This document shows, piece by piece, positions 55,293-64,000 of a DNA stretch of 64,000 nt. The DNA is taken from the NCBI RefSeq assembly GCF_042186555.1, contig NC_133326.1, positions 490,687,581 to 490,751,580 on the forward strand, in the 5' to 3' direction. Numbering within the stretch: the stretch's first letter is position 1; each line of letters starts with the position of its first letter. The translations under genes and the position numbers were made by a program. Source of the DNA: Aquarana catesbeiana (Eukaryota > Chordata > Amphibia > Anura > Ranidae). The notes under the pieces are model-generated. The model ran no database searches. It was not told the origin of the DNA and was given only the letters and a program-made list of their open reading frames with translations.

Positions 55293-57316
55293 CTATCTAT
55301 CTCTCATCAGCGGGAGATTAGCTCTCTCATTACAATATGTTGTGAGTGTGGTACGAAATCTTAATTAAGATCTCAGTGTTTTTTGTTTTTCGGTGCCTCC
55401 AACCTTACGAATTGTGAATTTTGTGAACCTAGTTCAGATAATCAGTACATACCACAATCCTTTCCTGAGTTTCTTAATTTATGGGGTTTTCTTACCAATG
55501 TATAAATATAACCCAACAAAATGAATAAGTAAATAATTTGACTTTATTAATTAACAAGTATAGTTATACAATGTTTTACAGAACTGGAACTTCTGGTGAT
55601 TGATATTTCACACACACATAATCAAAACATCAACATGGCAATGAACAATATTTCTAAATATAACAATTAACTCAGGGGAGCCCAAATTGGTCTGTTAGAA
55701 AAATATGTGCGGTAATCGCGCTTTACATTGAAGAACACAATATCCCTTGTCGCTCGGGGAAGCAGCCCTCTGAATTTCTCCAGCTGGAAGGAGTCCAGAG
55801 TCAACAGAAAAATATTGCCAATTTGAAATAAATATTAAACAGAGCTACTAAAATTGAATGGGGCAATTATACTTTCCCTGGGACCACAGTAATTTAAATT
55901 GATGTAAACAAGTTTGTCTGAATTCCCCCAAACATGGCTACAATAATACACAGCCTAGACAATGAATTAATGTCAATACATAAACTATAAAATATAATCC
56001 CTACAATTTTGAGAGAAAGATAATTAGGATTTGTATGATCTATATCTTACCAACTGTTTAAAAGGGGAAGATGTCCGCAAAGATCTAAGTACATCGAGTG
56101 GTTCCAGTCACAAGGTCCAGCAAGATGGGGTGTGGTCAAAGATCAGCAGACTTTTTGATCGTCTAGGGGTGTATCCGGCCTGTGGGTCTGTGATCCCTTC
56201 TCTATAGCCCTCACAACCTTTTATACCATCTGGGACAATAAGCTCATAAAATTATCATAAGCTCAGCCCAGAAAGCTTGGCTTATTCTCCATTGGTTAGA
56301 GAATTCTAATAATTTACCTCGTGAATTTAGGTAAAATCTTCACTAGTTGTGTCTGAGGACAAAAAATGTGTTCTAAACGTATTTGTTTTTTCTTTTATAA
56401 TGGGTATTTATCTATATATTGGGGCTATGAATATATATTTATATTGTTTAGGGACCCCCAGCAATTGGTACAAAATATAATACATTTATCGTAGTATAAA
56501 TTTGATTAATATTACACACAATGGATATTTATATGGACAAATGCATGACTCCTGCATATCCTATGAAAACCTTTTTGTCTTGGGACAACACATGTAATAT
56601 GGGTATTTTCATGTAGATGCAGTCACGGTTTCTAAGTCTTTACAACAATGATCGTATCTAAAACACACTTCTGCATTCATTCTATATTAAAATATTATAT
56701 TTGTACTTTTAGGATCACATATATTTACAATGCCACATGTATAAAGTTTTTCAGTGTTTTCTTACAGCGTCTGAAATGAATCTTGAACATTTCAGACACA
56801 TTTCAGTTATTGACTATTCTGATTATGGTGTCTATTTGTCCTTTTGGTGTAACATTAACTTCGCATCTCAGTCATTGTCTGAGGGAAAGCTCGAGTCAAC
56901 ATTGGGGTTTGACTAAAGAGGCAATTTCATCCTCTGACATAATGGGGTTATTTAACTAAGTTTTTTCTTTTAATTAAAGGTTTTGTAACTTCTGTCTGAA
57001 ACACACATTTTGACCATACTCAGCTGGTTTCGTATCAGACCTCATTATTGTTCATGTTTACTCGATTTCAACATGAATTCTGTTTCTTGACTTTAGCCTT
57101 CCAATGGATCGTATAACTTAATAATCCATTTCTGTTGGGAGGGGAAGTGCTCTCGTGTAGCGAAGACTCAGTTAAAGTCTAAATGAAAAAATATGGTATT
57201 TTGATGTGTCTCCACCATGACAAATAGCATAGGTTGTCTAGATAACTACATATGTGGCCACACTTAGATGTAAACTGAAACATCCACTAGGAGGTGACTT
57301 TGGTTCTGAATATAGT
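55291..57316. other. Unassigned AT-rich sequence
   Basis: About 2 kb without a recognisable coding frame or paired ends. Around 55540-55620 the texture (TTTATTAATTAACAAG...GATATTTCACACACA) recalls 7910-7935 (TTTTATTTGAGATATCACACA), perhaps two LTR-like ends of related families, but the similarity is too weak to call. Confidence 0.2.
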
Positions 57317-57665
57317 TGTCAGGGCTGGGCTCAGCCCTTCCTTCTCTGAGCTGGCCGCTCAGCTGCCGGCTAATTGCCAGCTCCCATCTCTCTCCACAGT
57401 TACCCAGCTGTTTTGATTCTGCTCATCAGTCCTGCCTACTTAAAGTCATCCAGCTCACTTGATCTCGGCTTTCGCCTTTGTCATCATCACAGAGACTTTC
57501 TCCTGCGTTCCTGTTGAAGACTTGCTCGGCTGACGTTCCTTCTGGCTCCTAATCCTGCTTGCTGTACTACTACGTTTATCTCTGGCTCTCTGACATTTGC
57601 TTGGCTGACTACCCGATCCGGTTACTGAACTCTAGCTTGTTTTGACTACGCTTACTCTGTTTACC

Positions 57666-57699
<34 letters not shown>

Positions 57700-57752
57700 A
57701 CAAGTGTGATTTAACTTTACTTCTGTCTCAGTCTGATTCATGGTTCCTGATA
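57317..57752 (+). repeat. 5' LTR of the Ty3/Gypsy element (approximate)
   Basis: This starts TGTCAGGGCTGGGCTCAGCC and ends near GGTTCCTGATA (a mutated TGACA is likely). It contains a (TTA)n tract at 57664-57698 directly before ATTAAACAAG. It precedes a gag-like frame by about 200 bp. No second LTR is in the window, so the limits are tentative. Confidence 0.5.
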
Positions 57753-57961
57753 ATAGTGTACACTTGTGTATATAGCATTATCCATCATTTAACCATTGTG
57801 TGTGTTCGGGAGGAGTCTGTTTGCTGAGTTGGTGCTGTTATCCCAGCTCAGTGGATCTATTCCTTCCTTTTGAGAGAACTTTTCCAATTTGGGTTCAAGT
57901 AAAATATTTCAGAACCTTTTACTACTGAGTTGTTTAAATCTTGCTTTATAGTGTTATCAGG

Positions 57962-58672
57962 ATGTCTGAACCCAGCGTGTCAGGTGGGTTGGAAGGTTCA
58001 CTTGGTCATGGCCGTGCAGATAAGCAGGTAATGCTCAGCAGTTCCCAAGGGGGCCGTGCTACATTTGGGGGCTTGTCTGAGATGCTATCTGCAGCAGTCC
58101 CCAGTCAACTTAGATCTAAGCTACAATCTGAGTGGGAAGCCGCATCCACAGCTGCAGTCAATTGGGGTCAAAGTTATGGGACTCCAATCGACAGAAGCAC
58201 CATTCTGGAGATCTCGGGGAGTGAGCATACCGAGAGGGAGATCAGAAGGTGGCTGAGAGCTTTAGTGCCAGGACACCAGGCTTACCTGGTGGAAACTGAA
58301 GCCTCTTCAGAGATGGATCAAATCAGGGCACTGACAGAATGGCAGGAGGAAATGCCAGTGGGTTTTCAGGAGGAAGAGATCAGCTTAACAGAGAAAGTGA
58401 TGGCAAGGGTATTACCCCTCAGAAGCAAGAGAGGAGGGAATGAGAAGCCACCTCTGACAAAAGCCCACAAGAAAAGTCCTGTGTCTATGGGGACTGATTC
58501 TCAAGGGGCCAGCGTCCCTCCACTCTCTTTCTACACAGATATGAGTTGTCTGGTCGATAGCCTGGTGAAGAATGGGCCTGGGAATGCTAATCAAAGTTAT
58601 CGAAGACTTAGGTTTTTCTCAGGGGAGTTGTCCACGCCTCAAGCATGTCCCAAAATTAAAATCCCCGGAAAA
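57962..58672 (+). pseudogene. Gag-like ORF of the Gypsy element
   Basis: The preferred start is MSEPSVSGGLEG at 57962; the frame is open to 58672 (about 237 codons). The protein is hydrophilic, with a segment that could be a matrix/capsid part (TEREIRRWLRALVPGHQAYL). It has no zinc knuckle; the frame breaks after KIKIPGK and related sequence continues in another frame (about 58690-58850). Assignment rests on position between an LTR and the protease rather than on a diagnostic motif. The length is shorter than a complete gag. Confidence 0.55.
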
Positions 58673-58887
58673 TGAGAGAAGGGGACAGGAAATCAATGCA
58701 CACCTCACTATAAAAGCAGTTAAATCTCAAACGCCTCCTCCAAGGAGGCCTGTTAGAGGACATGCCTTAGAGGCACCTGGAGGGAACCTACCCAAGAACT
58801 TAGTGGGGCCTTCCCCTATAGTATCAGTCCAAGTGGAGGGCGTTTACACGTAAGCACTGTTGGATACTGGAGCTCAAGTAACGCTGC

Positions 58888-59580
58888 TGTCAGAGTATCT
58901 AATTGACCAGACTGTGTGGACTGCACAGAGGAGACCAGAAACACATGTAAGTGAAATGGTGTTTATTAACAAGTGATAAGTAAAAGGAAAACAGTGCAAA
59001 ACCCACACAACAACCCACTACAAACAACAATATATATATATATAAGTAAATGGAGATACCGTAATCGTAAACAAGCCAAGCCAAGGTCATACACAGGGAA
59101 GTCAGCAGATGGGTAAGGAAGGGAACTGAACAGGACAAGGAGAGGATGGATGGATGGGGTACAGGGCAGGGATCCAAGGGAGCCAGGAACAGAAGGGACA
59201 GGACTAGGAAGGCCTCAGGATAGGGATTGGATCAGATCAGGACAAGGCAGATAGCAGGCTCAAGGTCAAACAGGCAGCAAGGTCAGAACGCAGGGAGAGA
59301 GAGATACCAAGGCAAGCCTATGAGGGCTTGCCGGGTATTTGTAAGGCTGTGGTAATTGACCTCATGTCACAGCTGAGCGCAGTGTGAGCTGTTTGCTCCA
59401 CACTGCCAGAGTGTACCCGCTGGTTGACGCCGGTACTACGGCCCGAGGATGCAACAGTGCCACCAGCAGGAAAGACCTCTTACTGCAGGTCCTAGGTGTT
59501 GGAAGACACCTGCTGATGGACACTGGTACTGCGATCCAAGAGACCGATAGCGCCACCAACGGGTAGACCTTCTCATGACA
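58888..59580 (-). repeat. 3' LTR of the non-autonomous element (left in the window)
   Basis: The LTR is 693 bp. On the minus strand it starts TGTCATGAGAAGG and ends GATACTCTGACA. An AATAAA signal lies at 58967-58962 (minus), near the end of the LTR as expected for R/U5. It also contains (TA)n at about 59032-59043 and a GGAT repeat at about 59146-59157. The last 73 codons of the 834-codon ORF extend into it. Confidence 0.95.
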
Positions 59581-61866
59581 GTACCCCCCCCTAAAGGAGC
59601 GGCCTCCGGACGCTCCAACAAGGTGCATCTGTTCAAAGTTTATGGCCTCCAACTGAACAGATGAGGGCACATCAGGCCGGGCATCGGGTACATCAACCTG
59701 GACAGTGGGTACTGCTGGCATGTCAGAGTCATTAAGCTGGGCAGCAGACGACAGGAACCACTTGAGCTGGGCAGCAGACGACAGGAACCACTTGAGCTGG
59801 GCAGCAGACGGCAGGAACCACTTGAGCTGGGCAGCAGACGACAGGAACCGCTTGAGCTGGGCAGCAGGCGACAGGAACCGCTTGAGCTGGGCAGCAGACG
59901 ACAGGAACCGCTTGAGCTGGGCAGCAGACGACAGGAACCGCTTGAGCTGGGCAGCAGACGACAGGAACCGCTTGAGCTGGGCAGCAGGCGACAGGAACCG
60001 CTTGAGCTGGGCAGCAGGCGACAGGAACCGCTTGAGCTGGGCAGCAGGCGACAGGAACCGCTTGAGCTGGGCAGCAGACGACAGGAACCGCTTGAGCTGG
60101 GCAGCAGACGACAGGAACCGCTTGAGCTGGGCAGCAGACGACAGGAACCGCTTGAGCTGGGCAGCAGACGACAGGAACCGCTTGAGCTGGAGGGCAGACA
60201 CCCGAACATCAGGCTGGAGGGCTGGAACATCAGATTGGAAAGCTGGAACATCCGACTTGGAAGCTGGCACATCAGACTGGGAAGCAATCTTCGAGACATC
60301 AGGCTGGAAGGCAAGCTGCAAGACATCAGGCTGGGAAGCTGGTACCGCAAACTGGGAAGCTGGCACATCAATCTGGGAAGCTAGCACATCAATCTGGGAA
60401 GCTGGCACATCAATCTGGGAAGCTGGCACATCAATCTGGGAAGCTGGCACATCAATCTGGGAAGCTGGCACATCAATCTGGGAAGCTGGCACATCAGACT
60501 GGGAAGCTGGCACATCAGACTGGGAAGCTGGCACATCAGACTGGGAAGCTGGCACATCAGACTGGTAGGTAGGCATCAAGACATCAGGCTGGAAGACAAG
60601 CTGCAAGGCATCAGGCTGGGAAGCTGGCACATCAATCTGGGAAGCTGGCACATCAATCTGGGAAGCTGGCACATCAGACTGGTAGGTAGGCATCAAGACA
60701 TCGGGCTGGAAGGCAAGCTGCAAGACATCCGGCTGGAAGGCAGGGACATCGAGCTGGAAGGCAGGCATCGGGACGACAGACTGGGAGGCAGGCACATCAG
60801 ACTGTAAAGCTGGAACATCAGACTGCAAAGCTGGAACATCAGACTGCAAAGCTGGAACATCAGACTGCAAAGCTGGAACATCAGACTGCAAAGCTGGAAC
60901 ATCAGACTGCAAAGCTGGAGCGTCAGACTGGAGAGCGGGCACAGGCTGAAAAGCAGGCACCGGGACTTCAGGCTGGAAGGCCAGCTTCAAGACATCCGGC
61001 TGGAAGGCAGGGACATCGAGCTGGAAGGCAGGCATCGGGACAACAGACTGGGAGGCAGGCACATCAGACTGTAAAGTGGGAGCGGGTTGGGTTACTGGCA
61101 AGATGGTGTGGGTCGGGAAGAATTTTTGTTTCTTTTTTGGTTTAGCCCGTGCAGTCTTGTATGTAGGTGCAGGGCTGTAAGAAAAGAAAGTAGCTGGGCA
61201 GAAGGAAGACCAAGGAACTGTAGCTAGAGAGGGGTTTTGTGGGACTGTTACAGTTGAAGGAGAAGAGACAGGTGAATTGAAGGCAGGATAGGTGCGACAC
61301 TTGGAGACTGGGTGGTAGTATTGGGTAGGGAGCTGGTTAAACTGGGTAGTAGCTGAGGTTGCCATGAGTGACGGGGAGATAGATTTTTTGGAAGGTAGAT
61401 GATTAATGGCAGGGCTGGAATATTGTGGTTTAGCTAAAGACAGGAGATCTGACCATGCCTGCAGCAAAGGTTGAACAAACGCTGATTTACACACAGCCTG
61501 ACTAACCAAAGATTGTACTGAATAAATGCAATCAGATAACACCTGCTGGGAACAAGCGGAATAATGTTCATCAAAGGAAGCCGGATCATCCTCTAACAAC
61601 CATATCAGGGATTCAACCTGGTCACAACTGAAAGGAGGGGAGAAATCGTCACTACCTTCGGGAATGCATGACAAAGCTGACTTTGTACATAATTGGATCA
61701 AAGGCTGAACATCCTCAAATAACATATGACCTCGATCTACAAGTAAATGGGCGGTTTGTATCGTTTCCAGCAGTTGGTCTCGGGTCCAATCTTTAAGAGT
61801 CTGACAACAATATTCATTATCCTCTGCCGCCAGCAGAGAATAATAGACAATTTCATCAAAGTCCAT
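59362..61866 (-). CDS. 834-codon ORF of the non-autonomous LTR element: repetitive protein, no known domain
   Basis: Starts at the ATG 61866-61864, 71 nt inside the 5' LTR boundary, and stays open for 834 codons. Residues 1 to about 155 are non-repetitive and look folded: acidic, Leu/Cys-rich (MDFDEIVYYSLLAAEDNEYC; DQLLETIQTAHLLVDRGHML; VESLIWLLEDDPASFDEHYS). Residues about 155-290 are Ser/Pro/Thr-rich with a basic KPKKKQKFF patch near 245, a possible nuclear-localisation or RNA-binding site (inference). Then come heptads ALQSDVP (about 310-362), heptads ASQIDVP/ASQSDVP (about 389-555) and decads RFLSSAAQLK (about 561-712). The last 73 residues lie in the 3' LTR. Position suggests a gag-like role, but there is no zinc knuckle, protease or RT motif. 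I do not recognise a homologue. Confidence 0.7.
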   Translation of the reverse strand: MDFDEIVYYSLLAAEDNEYCCQTLKDWTRDQLLETIQTAHLLVDRGHMLFEDVQPLIQLCTKSALSCIPEGSDDFSPPFSCDQVESLIWLLEDDPASFDEHYSACSQQVLSDCIYSVQSLVSQAVCKSAFVQPLLQAWSDLLSLAKPQYSSPAINHLPSKKSISPSLMATSATTQFNQLPTQYYHPVSKCRTYPAFNSPVSSPSTVTVPQNPSLATVPWSSFCPATFFSYSPAPTYKTARAKPKKKQKFFPTHTILPVTQPAPTLQSDVPASQSVVPMPAFQLDVPAFQPDVLKLAFQPEVPVPAFQPVPALQSDAPALQSDVPALQSDVPALQSDVPALQSDVPALQSDVPALQSDVPASQSVVPMPAFQLDVPAFQPDVLQLAFQPDVLMPTYQSDVPASQIDVPASQIDVPASQPDALQLVFQPDVLMPTYQSDVPASQSDVPASQSDVPASQSDVPASQIDVPASQIDVPASQIDVPASQIDVPASQIDVLASQIDVPASQFAVPASQPDVLQLAFQPDVSKIASQSDVPASKSDVPAFQSDVPALQPDVRVSALQLKRFLSSAAQLKRFLSSAAQLKRFLSSAAQLKRFLSSAAQLKRFLSPAAQLKRFLSPAAQLKRFLSPAAQLKRFLSSAAQLKRFLSSAAQLKRFLSSAAQLKRFLSPAAQLKRFLSSAAQLKWFLPSAAQLKWFLSSAAQLKWFLSSAAQLNDSDMPAVPTVQVDVPDARPDVPSSVQLEAINFEQMHLVGASGGRSFRGGYCHEKVYPLVALSVSWIAVPVSISRCLPTPRTCSKRSFLLVALLHPRAVVPASTSGYTLAVWSKQLTLRSAVT
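59731..60180. repeat. Coding minisatellite, 15 units of exactly 30 bp
   Basis: CTTGAGCTGGGCAGCAGACG plus ACAGGAACCG in strict 30 bp register. It encodes the decapeptide RFLSSAAQLK (variants RFLSPAAQLK, WFLSSAAQLK) on the minus strand. Variation is limited to a few positions, with A/G at the AGACG/AGGCG site and A/G at the last base. Units with the CCA variant cluster at the low-coordinate end. Confidence 0.97.
60200..60935. repeat. Coding minisatellites with 21 bp units
   Basis: Units such as GCTGGCACATCAATCTGGGAA (ASQIDVP on the minus strand) run at about 60355-60565 and again at about 60620-60680. Units GCTGGAACATCAGACTGCAAA (ALQSDVP) run at about 60803-60920. A roughly 100 bp block with GGCAAGCTGCAAGACATCCG and GACATCGAGCTGGAAGGCAG is itself duplicated at about 60710 and 60980. 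All units are multiples of 3 and keep the ORF open. Confidence 0.95.
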
Positions 61867-61936
61867 TTTGCGCGCCCACCGTAACAGGACGGTTTCTCAG
61901 TGCAGCCACGTCTGGTCAGGGATGGCCTTGGTATAC

Positions 61937-62627
61937 TGTCAGAGTATCTAATTGACCAGACTGTGTGGACTGCACAGAGGAGACCAGAAACACATGTAAG
62001 TGAAATGGTGTTTATTAACAAGTGATAAGTAAAAGGAAAACAGTGCAAAACCCACACAACAACCCACTACAAACAACAATATATATATATAAGTAAATGG
62101 AGATACCGTAATCGTAAACAAGCCAAGCCAAGGTCATACACAGGGAAGTCAGCAGATGGGTAAGGACGGGAACTGAACAGGACAAGGAGAGGATGGATGG
62201 ATGGGGTACAGGGCAGGGATCCAAGGGAGCCAGGAACAGAAGGGACAGGACTAGGAAGGCCTCAGGATAGGGATTGGATCAGATCAGGACAAGGCAGATA
62301 GCAGGCTCAAGGTCAAACAGGCAGCAAGGTCAGAACGCAGGGAGAGAGAGATACCAAGGCAAGCCTATGAGGGCTTGCCGGGTATTTGTAAGGCTGTGGT
62401 AATTGACCTCATGTCACAGCTGAGCGCAGTGTGAGCTGTTTGCTCCACACTGCCAGAGTGTACCCGCTGGTTGACGCCGGTACTACGGCCCGAGGATGCA
62501 ACAGTGCCACCAGCAGGAAAGACCTCTTACTGCAGGTCCTAGGTGTTGGAAGACACCTGCTGATGGACACTGGTACTGCGATCCAAGAGACCGATAGCGC
62601 CACCAACGGGTAGACCTTCTCATGACA
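61937..62627 (-). repeat. 5' LTR of the non-autonomous element (right in the window)
   Basis: The LTR is 691 bp and nearly identical to 58888-59580, so insertion was recent. The minus-strand sequence after it is GTATACCAAGGCCATCCC. I do not recognise this as the complement of a common tRNA 3' end, so the primer is unassigned. Confidence 0.95.
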
Positions 62628-63465
62628 GCTGCTGTATCAAGACTTCTACCATAAGTACTTTAAATGCACCCCCTTGTGTAAACTCAATGAGCTGTAAGTT
62701 TGGGGAATTGGAAATCAGAAGTGCCCTTACGATGCTTACATACCTATCATCAAGATAACCTTCGACTCTGCTTTAGCTGGAAGGCCAGAGACATTCAACA
62801 CGTTAGCAGTTGTATGCCCTCGACCGCCTGGAGCCGGCAGAAATTCTTTGTTAATAGAAACTAATACCAATTTTGTGGGAAGACTTCTCACCCCCTTGGC
62901 CGTAGAAGGTTCCTCTGTTGGGAAAATCCATCCTCAGTTGAGGCAAGCATTTCAGAGGGTATTGCAAGAAAAGAAGGCACCCACTGAAGGAGTGGGGAGG
63001 TTGTGGCAACTAGACACTCAAGAAAGGGTTCTGCAGCCTGGAGAGAGCCTGTCTCAAAGCCACTGTCAAGTTGTCCTGGGACCAACCGGGTCCGTACGTG
63101 GTAATAGAAGTTGAGAGGAGGAAGTCGGGATAGTTAGTTCCCAAAATTATATCCACTTAGGCTCTGTTCCGGAGTGGGGGGTTAGTGTGCATAATGTCAC
63201 TAGTCACCTGATCAGCCTAAAGCTTTGAATGGTGATCAAGAAAGTGAGTGCTGCTACCCCGGTAGAGAAGAATGAGACAGCCCAAATGGGAGATGGAAGA
63301 AACGCCACTGCTCACTGCCCAAGCTCAGATCGGTGGGAGAAGATGTTCTCGAAAAATGACTTTGATGTGGGCTGTGCTAATAGTGCTCAGCATCATATGA
63401 GGATAAGCCATTTCCAGAAATGGCAAGACAGGTCTCCTTATGTGATTTGGGAGACCTTTGGGAAC

Positions 63466-64000
63466 AACTAGCTGAACTGAAAAGGTCAGGAGTGATTACA
63501 GAGTCCCGAAGCCCTTACGCTTCCCCCATTGTGGTGGTGAAAAAGAAGAATGGGTCTCTCTGGATGTGCATCGATTATTGAACCTTGAATCGAAGAACTA
63601 TCCCCGATTTTAATACACAACCCCTCGCATAGAAGAAGCCTTGCAGTGCTTATTCAGGGTCAAATGGTTCAGTGTGTTGGATTTGAAGAGTGGGTACTAA
63701 CAAATCCCTATGCACCCAGAAGATCGGGAGAAGACTGCCTTTATTAGCCCACTGGGATTCTTTGAGTTTGATCGGATGCCTTAGGGACTGACCGGGGCGC
63801 CTGCCACGTTCCAGCACCTGATAGAGAATACAGTGGGTGATATAAACCTGGTAGAAGTACTGGTTTATCTTGATGATATGATGTTTGGTCGAACTTTGGA
63901 AGAGCATGAGGCCTGATTCGAGAAGGTTTTCCAGCGATTACACATAGAGGGGTTGAAGCTGCCATTGGAGAAGTGCCAATTCTACCAGAACTCTGTCATC
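63466..64000 (+). pseudogene. Gypsy reverse transcriptase remnant, incomplete at the window edge
   Basis: This is the RT of a Ty3/Gypsy-type pol. Blocks in order: SPYASPIVVVKKKNGSLWM (about 63513), CIDY then a stop, FSVLDLKSGY, MHPEDREKTAFISPLGFFEF (about 63711), LTGAPATFQHLIE (about 63788) and the catalytic VEVLVYLDDMMFG (about 63851-63889). At least four in-frame stops and a frame loss near 63620 make it inactive. The YLDD core is preserved. The C-terminal part of RT continues past 64000. Confidence 0.9.

Larger units (their letters stand above)
58888..62627 (-). mobile_element. Young non-autonomous LTR retrotransposon, 3740 bp, minus strand
   Basis: Two direct repeats of 693 and 691 bp (58888-59580 and 61937-62627) begin TGTCAGAGTATC and end CTTCTCATGACA. 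The repeats differ, as far as I can read, by a 2 bp (TA)n length change and one substitution (AAGGAAGG versus AAGGACGG). Flanks are GCTGC (58883-58887 and 62628-62632), an exact 5 bp TSD. The single long ORF and the oligo-G tract before the left LTR (GGGGGGGG at 59590-59583, minus strand) show minus orientation. There is no RT, integrase or protease, so replication must be supplied in trans. It lies in the protease region of the Gypsy copy. Confidence 0.95.
58800..62760 (+). pseudogene. Retroviral-type protease remnant, split by an LTR element
   Basis: VSVQVEGVYT, a TAA, then ALLDTGAQVTLL: the DTGA active-site motif of aspartic proteases is intact at about 58865-58876, but a stop precedes it. 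Immediately after VTLL the young LTR element enters at 58888. The downstream half resumes at 62633. The sequence is decayed on both sides. Confidence 0.75.
57317..64000 (+). mobile_element. Ty3/Gypsy retrotransposon, degenerate, running off the window
   Basis: Order on the plus strand: LTR (57317-57752), gag-like ORF (57962-58672), protease DTGA region (about 58860), then reverse transcriptase (about 63470 onwards). The insertion of another LTR element (58888-62627) splits the protease. Stops are scattered in pol, so the copy is inactive. The 3' half (RNase H, integrase, 3' LTR) lies beyond 64000. Confidence 0.8.

Noticed and set aside
59731..60180. CRISPR-like regular 30 bp repeats
   Set aside because: The repeats are contiguous without spacers and encode an in-frame decapeptide; a coding minisatellite.

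Overview
This window looks like intergenic DNA from a large, repeat-rich vertebrate genome, most probably an anuran amphibian (inference). It combines Tc1/mariner, piggyBac, hAT, L1, RTE/BovB-type and Ty3/Gypsy elements with long (TA)n microsatellites, and I found no host exon, tRNA, rRNA or bacterial-type gene. No host protein-coding gene can be supported. Nearly every recognisable protein is a transposase, a LINE ORF or an LTR-retrotransposon ORF, and almost all are broken. The main value of the window is its nested insertions, many with target-site duplications (TSDs) that can be read base by base.

Layout. 1-7 kb: short repeats, a hAT-type element (1097-2580), a TTAA-flanked MITE (5681-6093) and an LTR remnant ending at 7080. 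7.3-13.75 kb: a roughly 6.4 kb insertion bounded by inverted repeats of about 110 bp (DIRS-like by structure only). 14.16-25.8 kb: a minus-strand L1 whose sequence is interrupted by three DNA transposons. One of these, a hAT element (14291-18165), itself carries a second, plus-strand, 5'-truncated L1. 26.4-26.7 kb: a 298 bp near-perfect palindrome. 26.77-31.82 and 41.20-46.67 kb: two copies of one piggyBac-type deletion derivative, each with TTAA at both ends and only the C-terminal cysteine-rich part of the transposase. The second copy splits an RTE/BovB-type LINE. 31.8-33.2 kb: a degenerate Tc1. 33.2-41.1 kb: mostly unassigned DNA with a minisatellite, a hAT MITE and a tandem duplication. 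48.2-55.25 kb: three Tc1-like transposons in a row, separated by (TA)n. The first has a transposase frame broken only by a hAT insertion. 57.3-64 kb: a degenerate Ty3/Gypsy element running off the window end and split in its protease region by a very young 3.74 kb LTR retrotransposon (58888-62627). That element has nearly identical LTRs, a 5 bp TSD and a single open 834-codon ORF built largely of short peptide repeats, with no reverse transcriptase.

How the parts relate. The elements form an insertion chronology. Older LINE and Gypsy copies serve as targets, and piggyBac, hAT and Tc1 derivatives lie inside them. The youngest arrival is probably the LTR element at 58.9-62.6 kb. Most elements are non-autonomous and would depend on proteins supplied in trans. 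The least explained object is the 834-aa repetitive protein of that young LTR element; it is the best candidate here for something not already described.
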